DNA from: Pseudolabrys sp.
Lineage (GTDB): Bacteria > Pseudomonadota > Alphaproteobacteria > Rhizobiales > Xanthobacteraceae
Assembly: GCA_019246455.1 (NCBI GenBank)
Contig: JAFAQJ010000128.1
Coordinates: 1-17,901, forward strand
Reading direction: 5' to 3'
Length of the DNA: 17,901 nucleotides
The notes beneath the pieces were generated by a model. It had not been told where the DNA came from. It was given only the letters and a program-made list of their open reading frames with translations, and searched no databases. Positions 1 to 6,686 of the stretch are shown here, in pieces; the first letter of the stretch is position 1, and each line of letters starts with the position of its first letter. The position numbers were made by a program, and so were the translations under genes.

Positions 1-572
1 GCGTCGGCCATCGCCGCTACAATGTGATCTGGTATCGCCCGGCCGACGAGACGAAGAAGCTGCCGTGGCTGCTGACCGACGACAGCGGCAAGACCCACGC
101 GATCTCGATCCCGCCGCCGCTCATTCGCCGGGCCGCGATTGAGGAGATGCGTGAAGCCGCTGAGCGGCTGCTGGCTCCGCAGTTTCGCAAAATCGTGCGG
201 TTGATCACCGAACCGATCCTGCAGCCGATTTACGATCTCGAATCGCCGCGGATGGCGATAGGGCGGGTCGCGGTAATTGGCGACGCGGCGTTTGTCGCGC
301 GGCCTCATGTGGGGGCTGGCTTGGCCAAGGCCGCTGACGATACGGCTGCCTTGGTCGCTGCGCTCGGCGAGGAACACGATATCCCCGCAGCGTTGAAACG
401 CTTCGAGAAAGCGCGACTTTCTATCAACCGCCGGATCGTCGAATATGCGAGGCACCTCGGCGCTTATCTGCAGGCGACGCGCACCGCCGAGGAACAGAGC
501 CGCGCCGGCCCCCACAGCACGGATCGCGCGGTGATCGAGGAGACCGCGCTGCTCGATTTCCTCAAAGCCTAA
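1..572 (+). CDS. FAD-dependent aromatic monooxygenase, 3' part (DhpH-like)
   Basis: This is the C-terminal part (about 190 residues, read from base 3) of a flavoprotein hydroxylase of the PHBH-fold family. Such enzymes use FAD, NAD(P)H and O2 to hydroxylate an aromatic or N-heteroaromatic ring in the cytoplasm. The segment RRYNVIWYRP near the cut end and the second FAD motif GRVAVIGDAAFVARPHVGAG at bases 261-320 are what I know from 2,6-dihydroxypyridine 3-monooxygenase (DhpH) and relatives. In these the usual DAAH motif reads DAAF. The N-terminal GxGxxG dinucleotide motif lies outside the window, so substrate class cannot be fixed. The TAA stop at 570-572 overlaps the stop of the convergent amidohydrolase gene. 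The family is fairly sure; the DhpH-like label is by resemblance only. Confidence 0.85.
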   Translation, partial: VGHRRYNVIWYRPADETKKLPWLLTDDSGKTHAISIPPPLIRRAAIEEMREAAERLLAPQFRKIVRLITEPILQPIYDLESPRMAIGRVAVIGDAAFVARPHVGAGLAKAADDTAALVAALGEEHDIPAALKRFEKARLSINRRIVEYARHLGAYLQATRTAEEQSRAGPHSTDRAVIEETALLDFLKA

Positions 573-1630
573 AGGCCGAGCAATGCCTTTGCCGTGCCGC
601 CCGCGATCGCGGCGCGCGCGCTGTCATCGAGCATCTCAACCGATGCGACGTGACCGATCGGATCGGCTTCCAGCATGTCGAAGGGGAAATCGGTGCCCAT
701 GATGACGCGGTCACGTCCGAACGCGCGCACCAGCATTTCAAGCTGCAGCGGCGTGAACACAACAGTGTCGAAATAAACGTTGTTGCGTAGATAATGTCCC
801 GGCGCTTTCGGCAGGCCGGCGTTGACGTCAGAACGGGCGCCCCAGGCGTGATCGATGCGGCCGGAATAGCCGCCCAAATAGCCGCCGCCATGCATCGCAA
901 AAACCTTGAGCTTCGGATGGCGCTCGAACACACCGTCGAAGATCAGGTAATGCAGCGCGAGGGTTGTCTCGAACGGATTGCCGACAATGTTGTTGAAGTA
1001 GAAGCGCGACAGCCTTTTGCCCTCCGTGAATCCGTTGGGATGAATGGCGACCAGCGCGCCGAGCTCTTCGGCTTTCTTCCAGAAAGGCGCAAAGGCTGGA
1101 TCGGACAATTCACGGCCGGCGACATTGGTCAAAATCTCGACGCCCTTCATGCCGAGCGTCCTGATGACGTATTCGAGCTCTTTGGCCGCCTCGTTGCCGT
1201 CCTGCATCGGCACGGTGCCACAAGGAATCAGCCGATCCTTGTGCTTGCTGCAATATTCAGCGATGCCGTCATTGATCATGCGCGCGGCAGGAACTGCCAC
1301 GTCGAGCGCGACGGTATGGTAGAGCTGCGGGGGTGCCGGCATCACATACTGCATGTCGACGCCCATGCGGTCCATGTCGGCGAAGCGCTCATCGTACGCC
1401 GTCATTCGGCCGCGGATATCCTGCTCCTGCTTGGTGTTGAGCTCTTTCGTCTCAGGCGAGGCGAAATGCGCTAGCGGGATGGTCGAGATGTCCAGCCGGT
1501 TGCCGACGAACTGTCCGGCGGCAGGAACGCCAGCATGCGCATGCATGTCGATCGTTACGGACTTCGGACGCACCTCGCGTCCGGGCTTGCCATGCTTGCG
1601 CGCGGCGGTGTTCGCGTACTTATTCCACAT
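569..1630 (-). CDS. ACMSD-like amidohydrolase (Amidohydro_2 family)
   Basis: A 353-residue metal-dependent TIM-barrel hydrolase or decarboxylase of the amidohydrolase-2 family. The family includes 2-amino-3-carboxymuconate-6-semialdehyde decarboxylase and gamma-resorcylate decarboxylase. Visible metal and catalytic residues are His30-x-His32 (DMHAHAG), His197 (AIHPNGF), His247 (AMHGGGY) and Asp314 (GTDFPFD), all in the expected order, so the enzyme should be active. The frame stays open upstream to 2032, but only by overlapping livF. The ATG at 1630 has an AGGAA ribosome-binding site a few bases upstream and fits the family's length. It is the last gene of the transporter operon, 29 bases after livF, which suggests it acts on the imported compound or a close product. 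Whether it hydrolyses or decarboxylates cannot be decided. Confidence 0.88.
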   Translation of the reverse strand: MWNKYANTAARKHGKPGREVRPKSVTIDMHAHAGVPAAGQFVGNRLDISTIPLAHFASPETKELNTKQEQDIRGRMTAYDERFADMDRMGVDMQYVMPAPPQLYHTVALDVAVPAARMINDGIAEYCSKHKDRLIPCGTVPMQDGNEAAKELEYVIRTLGMKGVEILTNVAGRELSDPAFAPFWKKAEELGALVAIHPNGFTEGKRLSRFYFNNIVGNPFETTLALHYLIFDGVFERHPKLKVFAMHGGGYLGGYSGRIDHAWGARSDVNAGLPKAPGHYLRNNVYFDTVVFTPLQLEMLVRAFGRDRVIMGTDFPFDMLEADPIGHVASVEMLDDSARAAIAGGTAKALLGL

Positions 1631-1659
1631 TGTTTCCTGCCTTTGAAAGCCAACGACGA

Positions 1660-2361
1660 TTAAATGCCGAGATAGCTCGACTTGATGTCTTCGTTGGCGG
1701 CGAGTTCTTGCGGCCGCGCCGAATAGACAACCTGCCCCTTGCTCATGACATGGACGTAGTCGACCAGCTTGAGCGCGAGATGAGCGTTCTGCTCGACCAG
1801 CAAGATCGACAAGCCTTGTTTCTTCAGTTCGCCGATCGCATCCCACAGACCTTGAATGATGATCGGGGCCAGTCCTTCCGAGGGCTCGTCCATGATCAGG
1901 CAGTCGGGGTTGGTCATCAGGCCGCGGCTGATCGCCAGCATTTGCTGCTCGCCGCCGGACAAAGTCTTGGCGCGTTGGTTGCGGCGTTCCTCTAGGCGCG
2001 GAAACAGCGCATAGACGCGCTTCAAATTCCAACCGTGTCGCTCGGTGTGGCCTTCCGCAACCACGAGGTTTTCCTCAACGCTCAAGGTGGGGAACACGCG
2101 GCGGCCCTGCGGCACCAGCCCCATGCCCTGACGCACGGTCTCATATGAAGGCGAGCGCGTGATGTCGACGCCCTTGAACACGATATTGCCGCGGCGTGGC
2201 GGCGTGAAGCCGACGATCGAATTCACCAGCGTGGTCTTGCCGACACCGTTCCTGCCGAGCAGCCCGAGGATCTGGCCTTGCTCGAGCTTGATCGAGAGCC
2301 CCTGCAACACGTAGGCGTCGCCGTAGTAGGTATGGATGTCGTGGACCTCGAGGATCGCCAT
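1660..2361 (-). CDS. livF: Branched-chain amino acid-type ABC transporter ATPase LivF
   Basis: A 233-residue cytoplasmic ATPase subunit of a HAAT/Liv-type importer, pairing with LivG to power uptake through LivHM. Seen in the sequence are Walker A GRNGVGKT (36-43), the Q-loop near Gln85 (LVPQGRRVF), the signature LSGGEQQ (134-140), Walker B CLIMDEP with Asp158-Glu159, and VEQN in place of the usual switch histidine. VEQN is normal for LivF. The C-terminus SSYLGI is also typical. Its ATG shares one base with the livG stop (TGATG), which indicates translational coupling. Length is standard. Leucine specificity should not be assumed: in Rhizobiales such sets often import aromatic or amide compounds. 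Confidence 0.95.
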   Translation of the reverse strand: MAILEVHDIHTYYGDAYVLQGLSIKLEQGQILGLLGRNGVGKTTLVNSIVGFTPPRRGNIVFKGVDITRSPSYETVRQGMGLVPQGRRVFPTLSVEENLVVAEGHTERHGWNLKRVYALFPRLEERRNQRAKTLSGGEQQMLAISRGLMTNPDCLIMDEPSEGLAPIIIQGLWDAIGELKKQGLSILLVEQNAHLALKLVDYVHVMSKGQVVYSARPQELAANEDIKSSYLGI

Positions 2362-3128
2362 CAGCCGGTCCCCAGGTAGATTTCTTGCACACGTTGGCTC
2401 TTTTTAATCTGCTCAGGCGTCCCGGTTTCCAGCAGTTCGCCGAAATGGAGAACCGAAATTTCAGCGCAAACATCGAACACAACGTCCATGTCGTGCTCGA
2501 TTAGCAGGATAGCCAGATCGCGGGGCAACTTGATGAGAAAGTGTGCCATCTCGGTCGACTCGCCGGAAGAAAGTCCGGCGGCCGGCTCGTCGAGCAACAG
2601 AATCTTTGGGTCGCTGGCGAGTCCGAGTACGATCTCGAGTTGACGCTGCTCGCCGTGCGACAGGTTACGGACTTCGACATCCTTGCGGTCGAGAAAGCTG
2701 GCGCGTTCGAGCAGACTGTGCGCCTTGTCGTAGGTACTGCGGTACGAGGCGAGCGGCCGCCACATTACGAATTTCGAGGGCTGCAGCCCGTTGATCGCGA
2801 GCAGCACATTGTCGAGCACCGTCAGCTTTGGAAACAGGCTCGTGACCTGGAAGGTGCGCGCCATGCCGAGCGCTGTGCGCTGATGGCTCCGCCATTTGGT
2901 GACGTCGTTGCCGAACAAGAAAATCTGTCCGGATGTCACCGGATAAATGCCGGTGATCAGGTTGAACAACGTGGTCTTGCCGGCGCCGTTGGGGCCAATG
3001 ATCGCCTTGCGATCGCCCGGCATCACACGAAAAGTGACGTCGCGCGTTGCCTTGAGGCCGCCGAAGCTCTTGGCGAGGCTTCGCAGCTCGAGAGCGGGTA
3101 CGGCTTCGTCGGTTTGATCGATACTCAC
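2361..3128 (-). CDS. livG: Branched-chain amino acid-type ABC transporter ATPase LivG
   Basis: A 255-residue ATPase subunit partnering LivF. Motifs are Walker A GPNGAGKT (45-52), the signature LSHGEQR, Walker B ILLLDEPAAGLS and the switch histidine in LLIEHDMDVVF. It ends in EIYLGTG, as LivG proteins do. I chose the GTG at 3128. A TTG at 3140 would add four residues, but an AGGAA then lies directly against it, too close to work. For the GTG the same AGGA lies about 13 bases upstream, which is long but usable. This Shine-Dalgarno directly follows the U-run of the livK-livG hairpin, so translation of livG may depend on readthrough of that structure. Start choice is the only real uncertainty. 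Confidence 0.94.
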   Translation of the reverse strand: MSIDQTDEAVPALELRSLAKSFGGLKATRDVTFRVMPGDRKAIIGPNGAGKTTLFNLITGIYPVTSGQIFLFGNDVTKWRSHQRTALGMARTFQVTSLFPKLTVLDNVLLAINGLQPSKFVMWRPLASYRSTYDKAHSLLERASFLDRKDVEVRNLSHGEQRQLEIVLGLASDPKILLLDEPAAGLSSGESTEMAHFLIKLPRDLAILLIEHDMDVVFDVCAEISVLHFGELLETGTPEQIKKSQRVQEIYLGTG

Positions 3129-3145
3129 GCCACGTCTCAATTCCT

Positions 3146-3181
3146 AAAAAGCGGCCGGGGGCCGCGCAACGCGGACCCCGG
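3146..3181 (-). terminator. Intra-operon terminator/attenuator between livK and livG
   Basis: On the minus-strand RNA two overlapping hairpins precede a run of five U (3146-3150). The longer pairs CCGGGG (3176-3181) with CCCCGG (3155-3160) and CCGCG (3170-3174) with CGCGG (3162-3166). That gives 11 base pairs, one 1x1 mismatch and a 3-base loop. The shorter pairs GCGGCC (3160-3165) with GGCCGC (3151-3156) around CCC and abuts the U-run directly. They share bases, so they exclude each other. The form is that of a Rho-independent terminator, here placed after the binding-protein gene, where partial termination would keep its mRNA in excess over the ATPase genes. Confidence 0.6.
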
Positions 3182-3191
3182 CATGTCGTAC

Positions 3192-4451
3192 TTAGTCGCA
3201 ATATTTACAGGGCGGGAAGTCCTTGCTGTAGACCGGCTGCTTCAGGAACGTCTCCTTGCCGTAAGTCCAGAACTGGCTGACGTTGGGATAGGTCTTGATG
3301 ACCGTGTTCCAGAGCTCGTCCTTGTCGTAGCCGAACATCTTCTTCTTCTCGACCTTCTTGATGTAGATGTTCTCGATCGGGTTGCGCATGTCGTCCATGA
3401 CAAGAGGGCCCCGCACGGAGTCCAGCTTGATGCCCTGCATTGTCTTGATGAAGGCTTCGGCGCCCGGCCACTTGCCGCCTGACTTTTTGATGGTCTCGTC
3501 GATCCACTCGGCGGTCGTGTAGTTGTTCTCCGCATAATACGACGGGACTTTGCTGTACTTGGCCCGATAAGCCTTTACGAAGGCTTCGTTCTTTGGTGTT
3601 TCGATCGCGGCGCTGTAGTGCAGCGCCGAGACGTCGCCGATCACTTCGTCGCTCATGAACGGCAGGGCGAATTCGTCATAGCTCGTGCCGCCGCCGATGA
3701 TCGGCTTCTTGATGCCGGCGCCGCGCAGTTGCTTCGGGAATTGCAACGACATGGGGCCGACCATCAGCGAGAAGATCGCATCGGCATCGGCTTTCATGGT
3801 CGGAATGTAAGGCCCGAAGTCCTTGGTGCCGAGCGGCGGCCAGATCTTCTGGATGACCTTGCCACCGCAGTCCTCGAACACCTTCTGGAAGCCGCCGACG
3901 ACTTCATAACCGAAAGCGTAGTCGGCCGCGATCGCGACGACCTTCTTGTAGCCCTGATCGCATGCCCACTGACCGAGCGGCTGATGCGGTTGCGACGAGG
4001 TCCAGCTTGTGCGGATAAAGTAGGGATATTTGTCGAACTGGCGTTGCGTCAGGTCGTCAGCCGCCGGCACCGAAGAAATGTAGATCGTCTTGGTTTCGGT
4101 GCTGACGGGCGCGAGTGCATAGCCGGTCGAGGCCAGAAGCCCGCCGATGAACATCTGCGCGCCGTCCTGCAGGACCAGCTTTTTCGCTTTGGTGACGGCG
4201 AGATCGCTCTTGGCTTGCTCGTCTTCGACGATGAACTTGACATCCATGCCGCCGAGCTTGTTGTCGTGCTGGTCCAGATAGAGCTGGAAGCCGTTGACCA
4301 TGTCCTGACCGACTTGTGCGAAACCGCCGGTCATCGGCGCGAGGAAGCCGATGGTCAGCGTTTCGGCGCCCGCCGGCGCCATCCCGAGGCCAAGAGCAAT
4401 ACAAGTGCCGGCCAGCAACGGCGTGAGCCGCTGTCGCAAAGTGCTTGTCAT
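3192..4451 (-). CDS. ABC transporter periplasmic substrate-binding protein (Peripla_BP_6, LivK-like)
   Basis: A 419-residue periplasmic ligand-binding protein of the leucine/aromatic/amide-binding type 1 fold. A Sec signal peptide is visible: basic MTSTLRQR, a hydrophobic core, and APAGA with likely cleavage after Ala29. The mature protein starts ETLTIGFLAPMTGGFAQVG, the classic first strand of this fold. There is no lipobox. The ATG has a strong AGGAGGAA site 5 bases upstream. It is longer than E. coli LivK (about 370) and ends in an unusual Cys415-x-x-Cys418-Asp. It lies between livM and livG, with a 10-bp stem-loop upstream and a terminator-like element downstream, consistent with separate high expression. 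Ligand unknown; the catabolic neighbours argue against a simple leucine transporter. Confidence 0.92.
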   Translation of the reverse strand: MTSTLRQRLTPLLAGTCIALGLGMAPAGAETLTIGFLAPMTGGFAQVGQDMVNGFQLYLDQHDNKLGGMDVKFIVEDEQAKSDLAVTKAKKLVLQDGAQMFIGGLLASTGYALAPVSTETKTIYISSVPAADDLTQRQFDKYPYFIRTSWTSSQPHQPLGQWACDQGYKKVVAIAADYAFGYEVVGGFQKVFEDCGGKVIQKIWPPLGTKDFGPYIPTMKADADAIFSLMVGPMSLQFPKQLRGAGIKKPIIGGGTSYDEFALPFMSDEVIGDVSALHYSAAIETPKNEAFVKAYRAKYSKVPSYYAENNYTTAEWIDETIKKSGGKWPGAEAFIKTMQGIKLDSVRGPLVMDDMRNPIENIYIKKVEKKKMFGYDKDELWNTVIKTYPNVSQFWTYGKETFLKQPVYSKDFPPCKYCD

Positions 4452-4480
4452 AGTCTTCCTCCTCTTCAGTGTTCGTGTTC

Positions 4481-4504
4481 GCCTTCCTGACCGCTCAGGA
4501 AGGC
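4481..4504 (-). other. Perfect 10-bp stem-loop across the livM stop codon
   Basis: GCCTTCCTGA (4481-4490) and TCAGGAAGGC (4495-4504) are exact reverse complements around a 4-base loop. The livM stop codon (4495-4497) lies inside one arm. No U-run follows on the minus strand, so it is more likely an mRNA stability or processing element (3' protection of livHM, or a cut site giving a separate binding-protein mRNA) than an intrinsic terminator. The structure is certain as sequence; its role is inferred. Confidence 0.55.
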
Positions 4505-5487
4505 ACGGATACGAGTTTCTTCTTGGCTTGTTCCCTATTGCTTCGCAGGTACTGGCGGACCCGGGCAGGGATGCCCATCAGGCCCGTCGGCAGATAAAGG
4601 ATTGTCATGACGTAGATGGCGCCAAGCACGTATTGCCACCACGGCACCAGCGTCGAGAGATATTCGCGCAAGCCGAACACGATTGCCGCGCCGATAGCGC
4701 CACCGATCAGCGTGCCCGCGCCACCGAGTACCGTCATGAGCAGCGCGTCGACCGACGTCGTAAGCACGACGGTCTCTGGTGTCACGATCCCATTGGTGTA
4801 AGCCCATAGCACTCCTGACAATCCGCCGAACGCGCCGGCAATGATGAAAGCGACGTATTTGTGCAGCCAGGTGTTGTAGCCGAGGATCTGCATGCGCAAT
4901 TCGCGTTCGCGGATACCCATCAGCGTCAGCCCGAATGGCGAGCGCACCAGCAGATAGAGCAAGAGGAGTGACGCGCCGAAGAACGCGAAGACGAGATAGA
5001 AGTAGACGATCGGATCGGACAAATTCAGGCCAAAGTCCGGCCGTGCGCCCAGATTGAGACCATTGTCGCCACCGGTCATCGAGCTCCAGCGGTAGGCAAG
5101 CCCCCAAATACATTGACCAAGCGCCAACGTGATCATGAGGAAATAAGTGCCGGTCGCGCGCATGGCGAATAGCCCGAAGAACGCGGCAAGCGCCGCGCCG
5201 CACAGGATGCCAAGCACAACGACAAGCCAGAAGTCCCAGCCCAGTCCGACGTGATACTTCGCGACTAGAATAGCGGCGAGGTAGGCGCCCATTCCGAAAT
5301 AGGCGGCCTGGCCGAGCGAAGCTAATCCGGTGAAGCCAAGCAGGATGTCGAGGCTCATCGCCAGAATGGCGAAGGTCATCGCTCGGGTGGCGAGCAGCAC
5401 GACGAAGTTGCCGGAACGGGGCACGAGCAGCGCAAGCACCACCATTGCGATCGCTACCGCGACGATTTTGATCGTCTGCGTCGTCAC
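4495..5487 (-). CDS. livM: Branched-chain amino acid-type ABC transporter permease LivM
   Basis: A 330-residue inner-membrane permease (BPD_transp_2 family) that forms the channel with LivH. It has about eight to nine hydrophobic segments. Family motifs include GLASLGQAAYFGMGAYLAAIL, the central MRATGTYFLMITLALGQ, and the cytoplasmic EAA-like region GIRERELRMQILGYNTWLHKYVAFIIAGAFGGLSGVLWAYTNG, which contacts the ATPases. It ends in PTGLMGIPARVRQYLRSNREQAKKKL, the normal LivM tail. I chose the GTG at 5487, four bases after the livH stop with a weak GGGAA upstream. A TTG at 5505 would overlap livH by 14 bases and has no Shine-Dalgarno. Coupled translation with livH is likely. Confidence 0.94.
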   Translation of the reverse strand: MTTQTIKIVAVAIAMVVLALLVPRSGNFVVLLATRAMTFAILAMSLDILLGFTGLASLGQAAYFGMGAYLAAILVAKYHVGLGWDFWLVVVLGILCGAALAAFFGLFAMRATGTYFLMITLALGQCIWGLAYRWSSMTGGDNGLNLGARPDFGLNLSDPIVYFYLVFAFFGASLLLLYLLVRSPFGLTLMGIRERELRMQILGYNTWLHKYVAFIIAGAFGGLSGVLWAYTNGIVTPETVVLTTSVDALLMTVLGGAGTLIGGAIGAAIVFGLREYLSTLVPWWQYVLGAIYVMTILYLPTGLMGIPARVRQYLRSNREQAKKKLVSVPS

Positions 5488-5491
5488 GGCG

Positions 5492-6544
5492 CTATTCCCG
5501 TCCAAACAGGCCGGTGGGTTTGATCGCGAGGATCAACACCATCGGCGCGTAAAGGGTGAAGTAGGAAATTTCAGGAAACAGAGCCTTGCCGAAATTGTCG
5601 GCGAGCCCGACCAGGAGTGCGCCGATTGCGGCGCCGCCGAGCGAACCCATGCCGCCGATGATGACGACGGCAAAAGCGAGCGGCAACATTTCGAAATCGA
5701 GGCCGGGATAGATGCCAAGGAAAGCGCCGCCGATCACGCCACCGAGCGCCGCCATGCCGGCGCCCAGCGCGAAGATGAACATTGACACGCGGTTAGTATC
5801 GATACCGATCCCTCGTGCCATCTGTGCATCATCGACCGTGGCTCGTACCACGGCTCCCATGCGGGTTTTCTCCATGACCAGCCACAACACGATGCCGATG
5901 ATCACAGCCATCGCAATCATGAACACGCGGTAGGCGGGCAGAAACAGGCCGCCGAACACCACGCTTTGCGTCAGCAGCGGCGGCGGGTTGATGTCCATGT
6001 TGTTGCCACCCCAGATGTCGAGAGCGGCCTGCTGAAATAGGAAAGCAAAGCCGACGGTAAGCAGAACCTGACGCAAAGTGTCGGTTTCAATCGCCACAGC
6101 GGAGATTCGGCGCAGGATAAGAAAGACAGGGATTGCCAGTATGACGACAACGACTGCGGCCTGAATGAATGCACCGGTTGCACCGGGCAGCATCAGCGGG
6201 AAAACCCTCCCGATCCAAAGCCTGAAGATCAACGCTATCCCAAGCGCGAGCATCGCGTCGCGGATTGTCACGAACTGACCTTCGGGGCGCAGGAATAGCC
6301 GCTCCATCACCAGGCCGACCATCGCGATGGCGATGGCGGCCACTGGAATTGAAAGAGCCCATGAGCCGGTCGTTGCGATGACCGACAGCGCGACATAGCC
6401 GCCGAGCAAAAAGTAGGAGCCGTGCGACAGATTAACGATGCGCATGACGCCGAAGATCAGTGACAACCCGGCACCGACAAGAAAAAGTAGCGCGCCATAC
6501 GACACGCCATTGAATGCTTGCACGAGCCAGAACTGGGTGTTCAT
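5492..6544 (-). CDS. livH: Branched-chain amino acid-type ABC transporter permease LivH, with extra internal segment
   Basis: A 350-residue inner-membrane permease partnering LivM. The N-terminal LSLIFGVMRIVNLSHGSYFLLGGY and C-terminal IIGGMGSLGGAAIGALLVGLADNFGKALFP...PTGLFG are textbook LivH. The usual length is about 290-310 residues. The extra length lies around residues 88-152, between MERLFLRP and LRQVLLTVGF, which are normally only about ten residues apart. The added part holds two hydrophobic stretches (about 96-112 and 124-144), so topology could be kept. Its first part (RDAMLALGIALIF) resembles the segment that follows (LRQVLLTVGFAFLF), which suggests an old in-frame duplication. The ATG at 6544 is preceded by AGAGGG, which lies in a predicted leader hairpin. 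Function as a permease is still expected. Confidence 0.93.
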   Translation of the reverse strand: MNTQFWLVQAFNGVSYGALLFLVGAGLSLIFGVMRIVNLSHGSYFLLGGYVALSVIATTGSWALSIPVAAIAIAMVGLVMERLFLRPEGQFVTIRDAMLALGIALIFRLWIGRVFPLMLPGATGAFIQAAVVVVILAIPVFLILRRISAVAIETDTLRQVLLTVGFAFLFQQAALDIWGGNNMDINPPPLLTQSVVFGGLFLPAYRVFMIAMAVIIGIVLWLVMEKTRMGAVVRATVDDAQMARGIGIDTNRVSMFIFALGAGMAALGGVIGGAFLGIYPGLDFEMLPLAFAVVIIGGMGSLGGAAIGALLVGLADNFGKALFPEISYFTLYAPMVLILAIKPTGLFGRE

Positions 6545-6551
6545 CCCCCCG

Positions 6552-6604
6552 AACCCTCTACGTCCTTCTGTTATCGAAGGTTGCGCGTAGCTTACCTGAG
6601 GGTT
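6552..6604 (-). promoter_or_regulatory. Structured livH leader overlapping the ribosome-binding site
   Basis: In the 142-base gap before livH, three collinear inverted repeats nest on the minus-strand RNA. AACCCTC (6598-6604) pairs with GAGGGTT (6552-6558), CTACG (6586-6590) with CGTAG (6558-6562), and CCTTC (6576-6580) with GAAGG (6564-6568) around a 7-base loop. One base at 6558 is shared between the outer two stems. The outer right arm contains the AGAGGG Shine-Dalgarno candidate about 8-10 bases from the ATG, so folding would hide it. It matches no riboswitch class I recognise. A promoter may also lie in this gap, but I see no convincing -35/-10 pair. Confidence 0.4.
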
Positions 6605-6686
6605 GGCGCATTACCACTGCGAAGATGCCGCGTGGCCTTCCGACATTGCGAAATTATGCGGCAATCGGCTTGTTTGTAGGCAGGAT

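Noticed and set aside
1631..2032. N-terminal extension of the amidohydrolase frame
   Set aside because: It overlaps livF entirely, its translation is Arg/Gln-rich without homology, and the ATG at 1630 has a proper Shine-Dalgarno.
2541..4490. Long plus-strand open frames of 313 and 290 codons opposite livG and the binding-protein gene
   Set aside because: They are antisense shadows caused by high-GC codon use. Their translations show no family motif, while the minus-strand genes carry complete motifs.
1660..6544. Annotation as a leucine/isoleucine/valine transporter by function
   Set aside because: Only the architecture is Liv-type. Ligand specificity is not readable, and the surrounding enzymes suggest a catabolic substrate.
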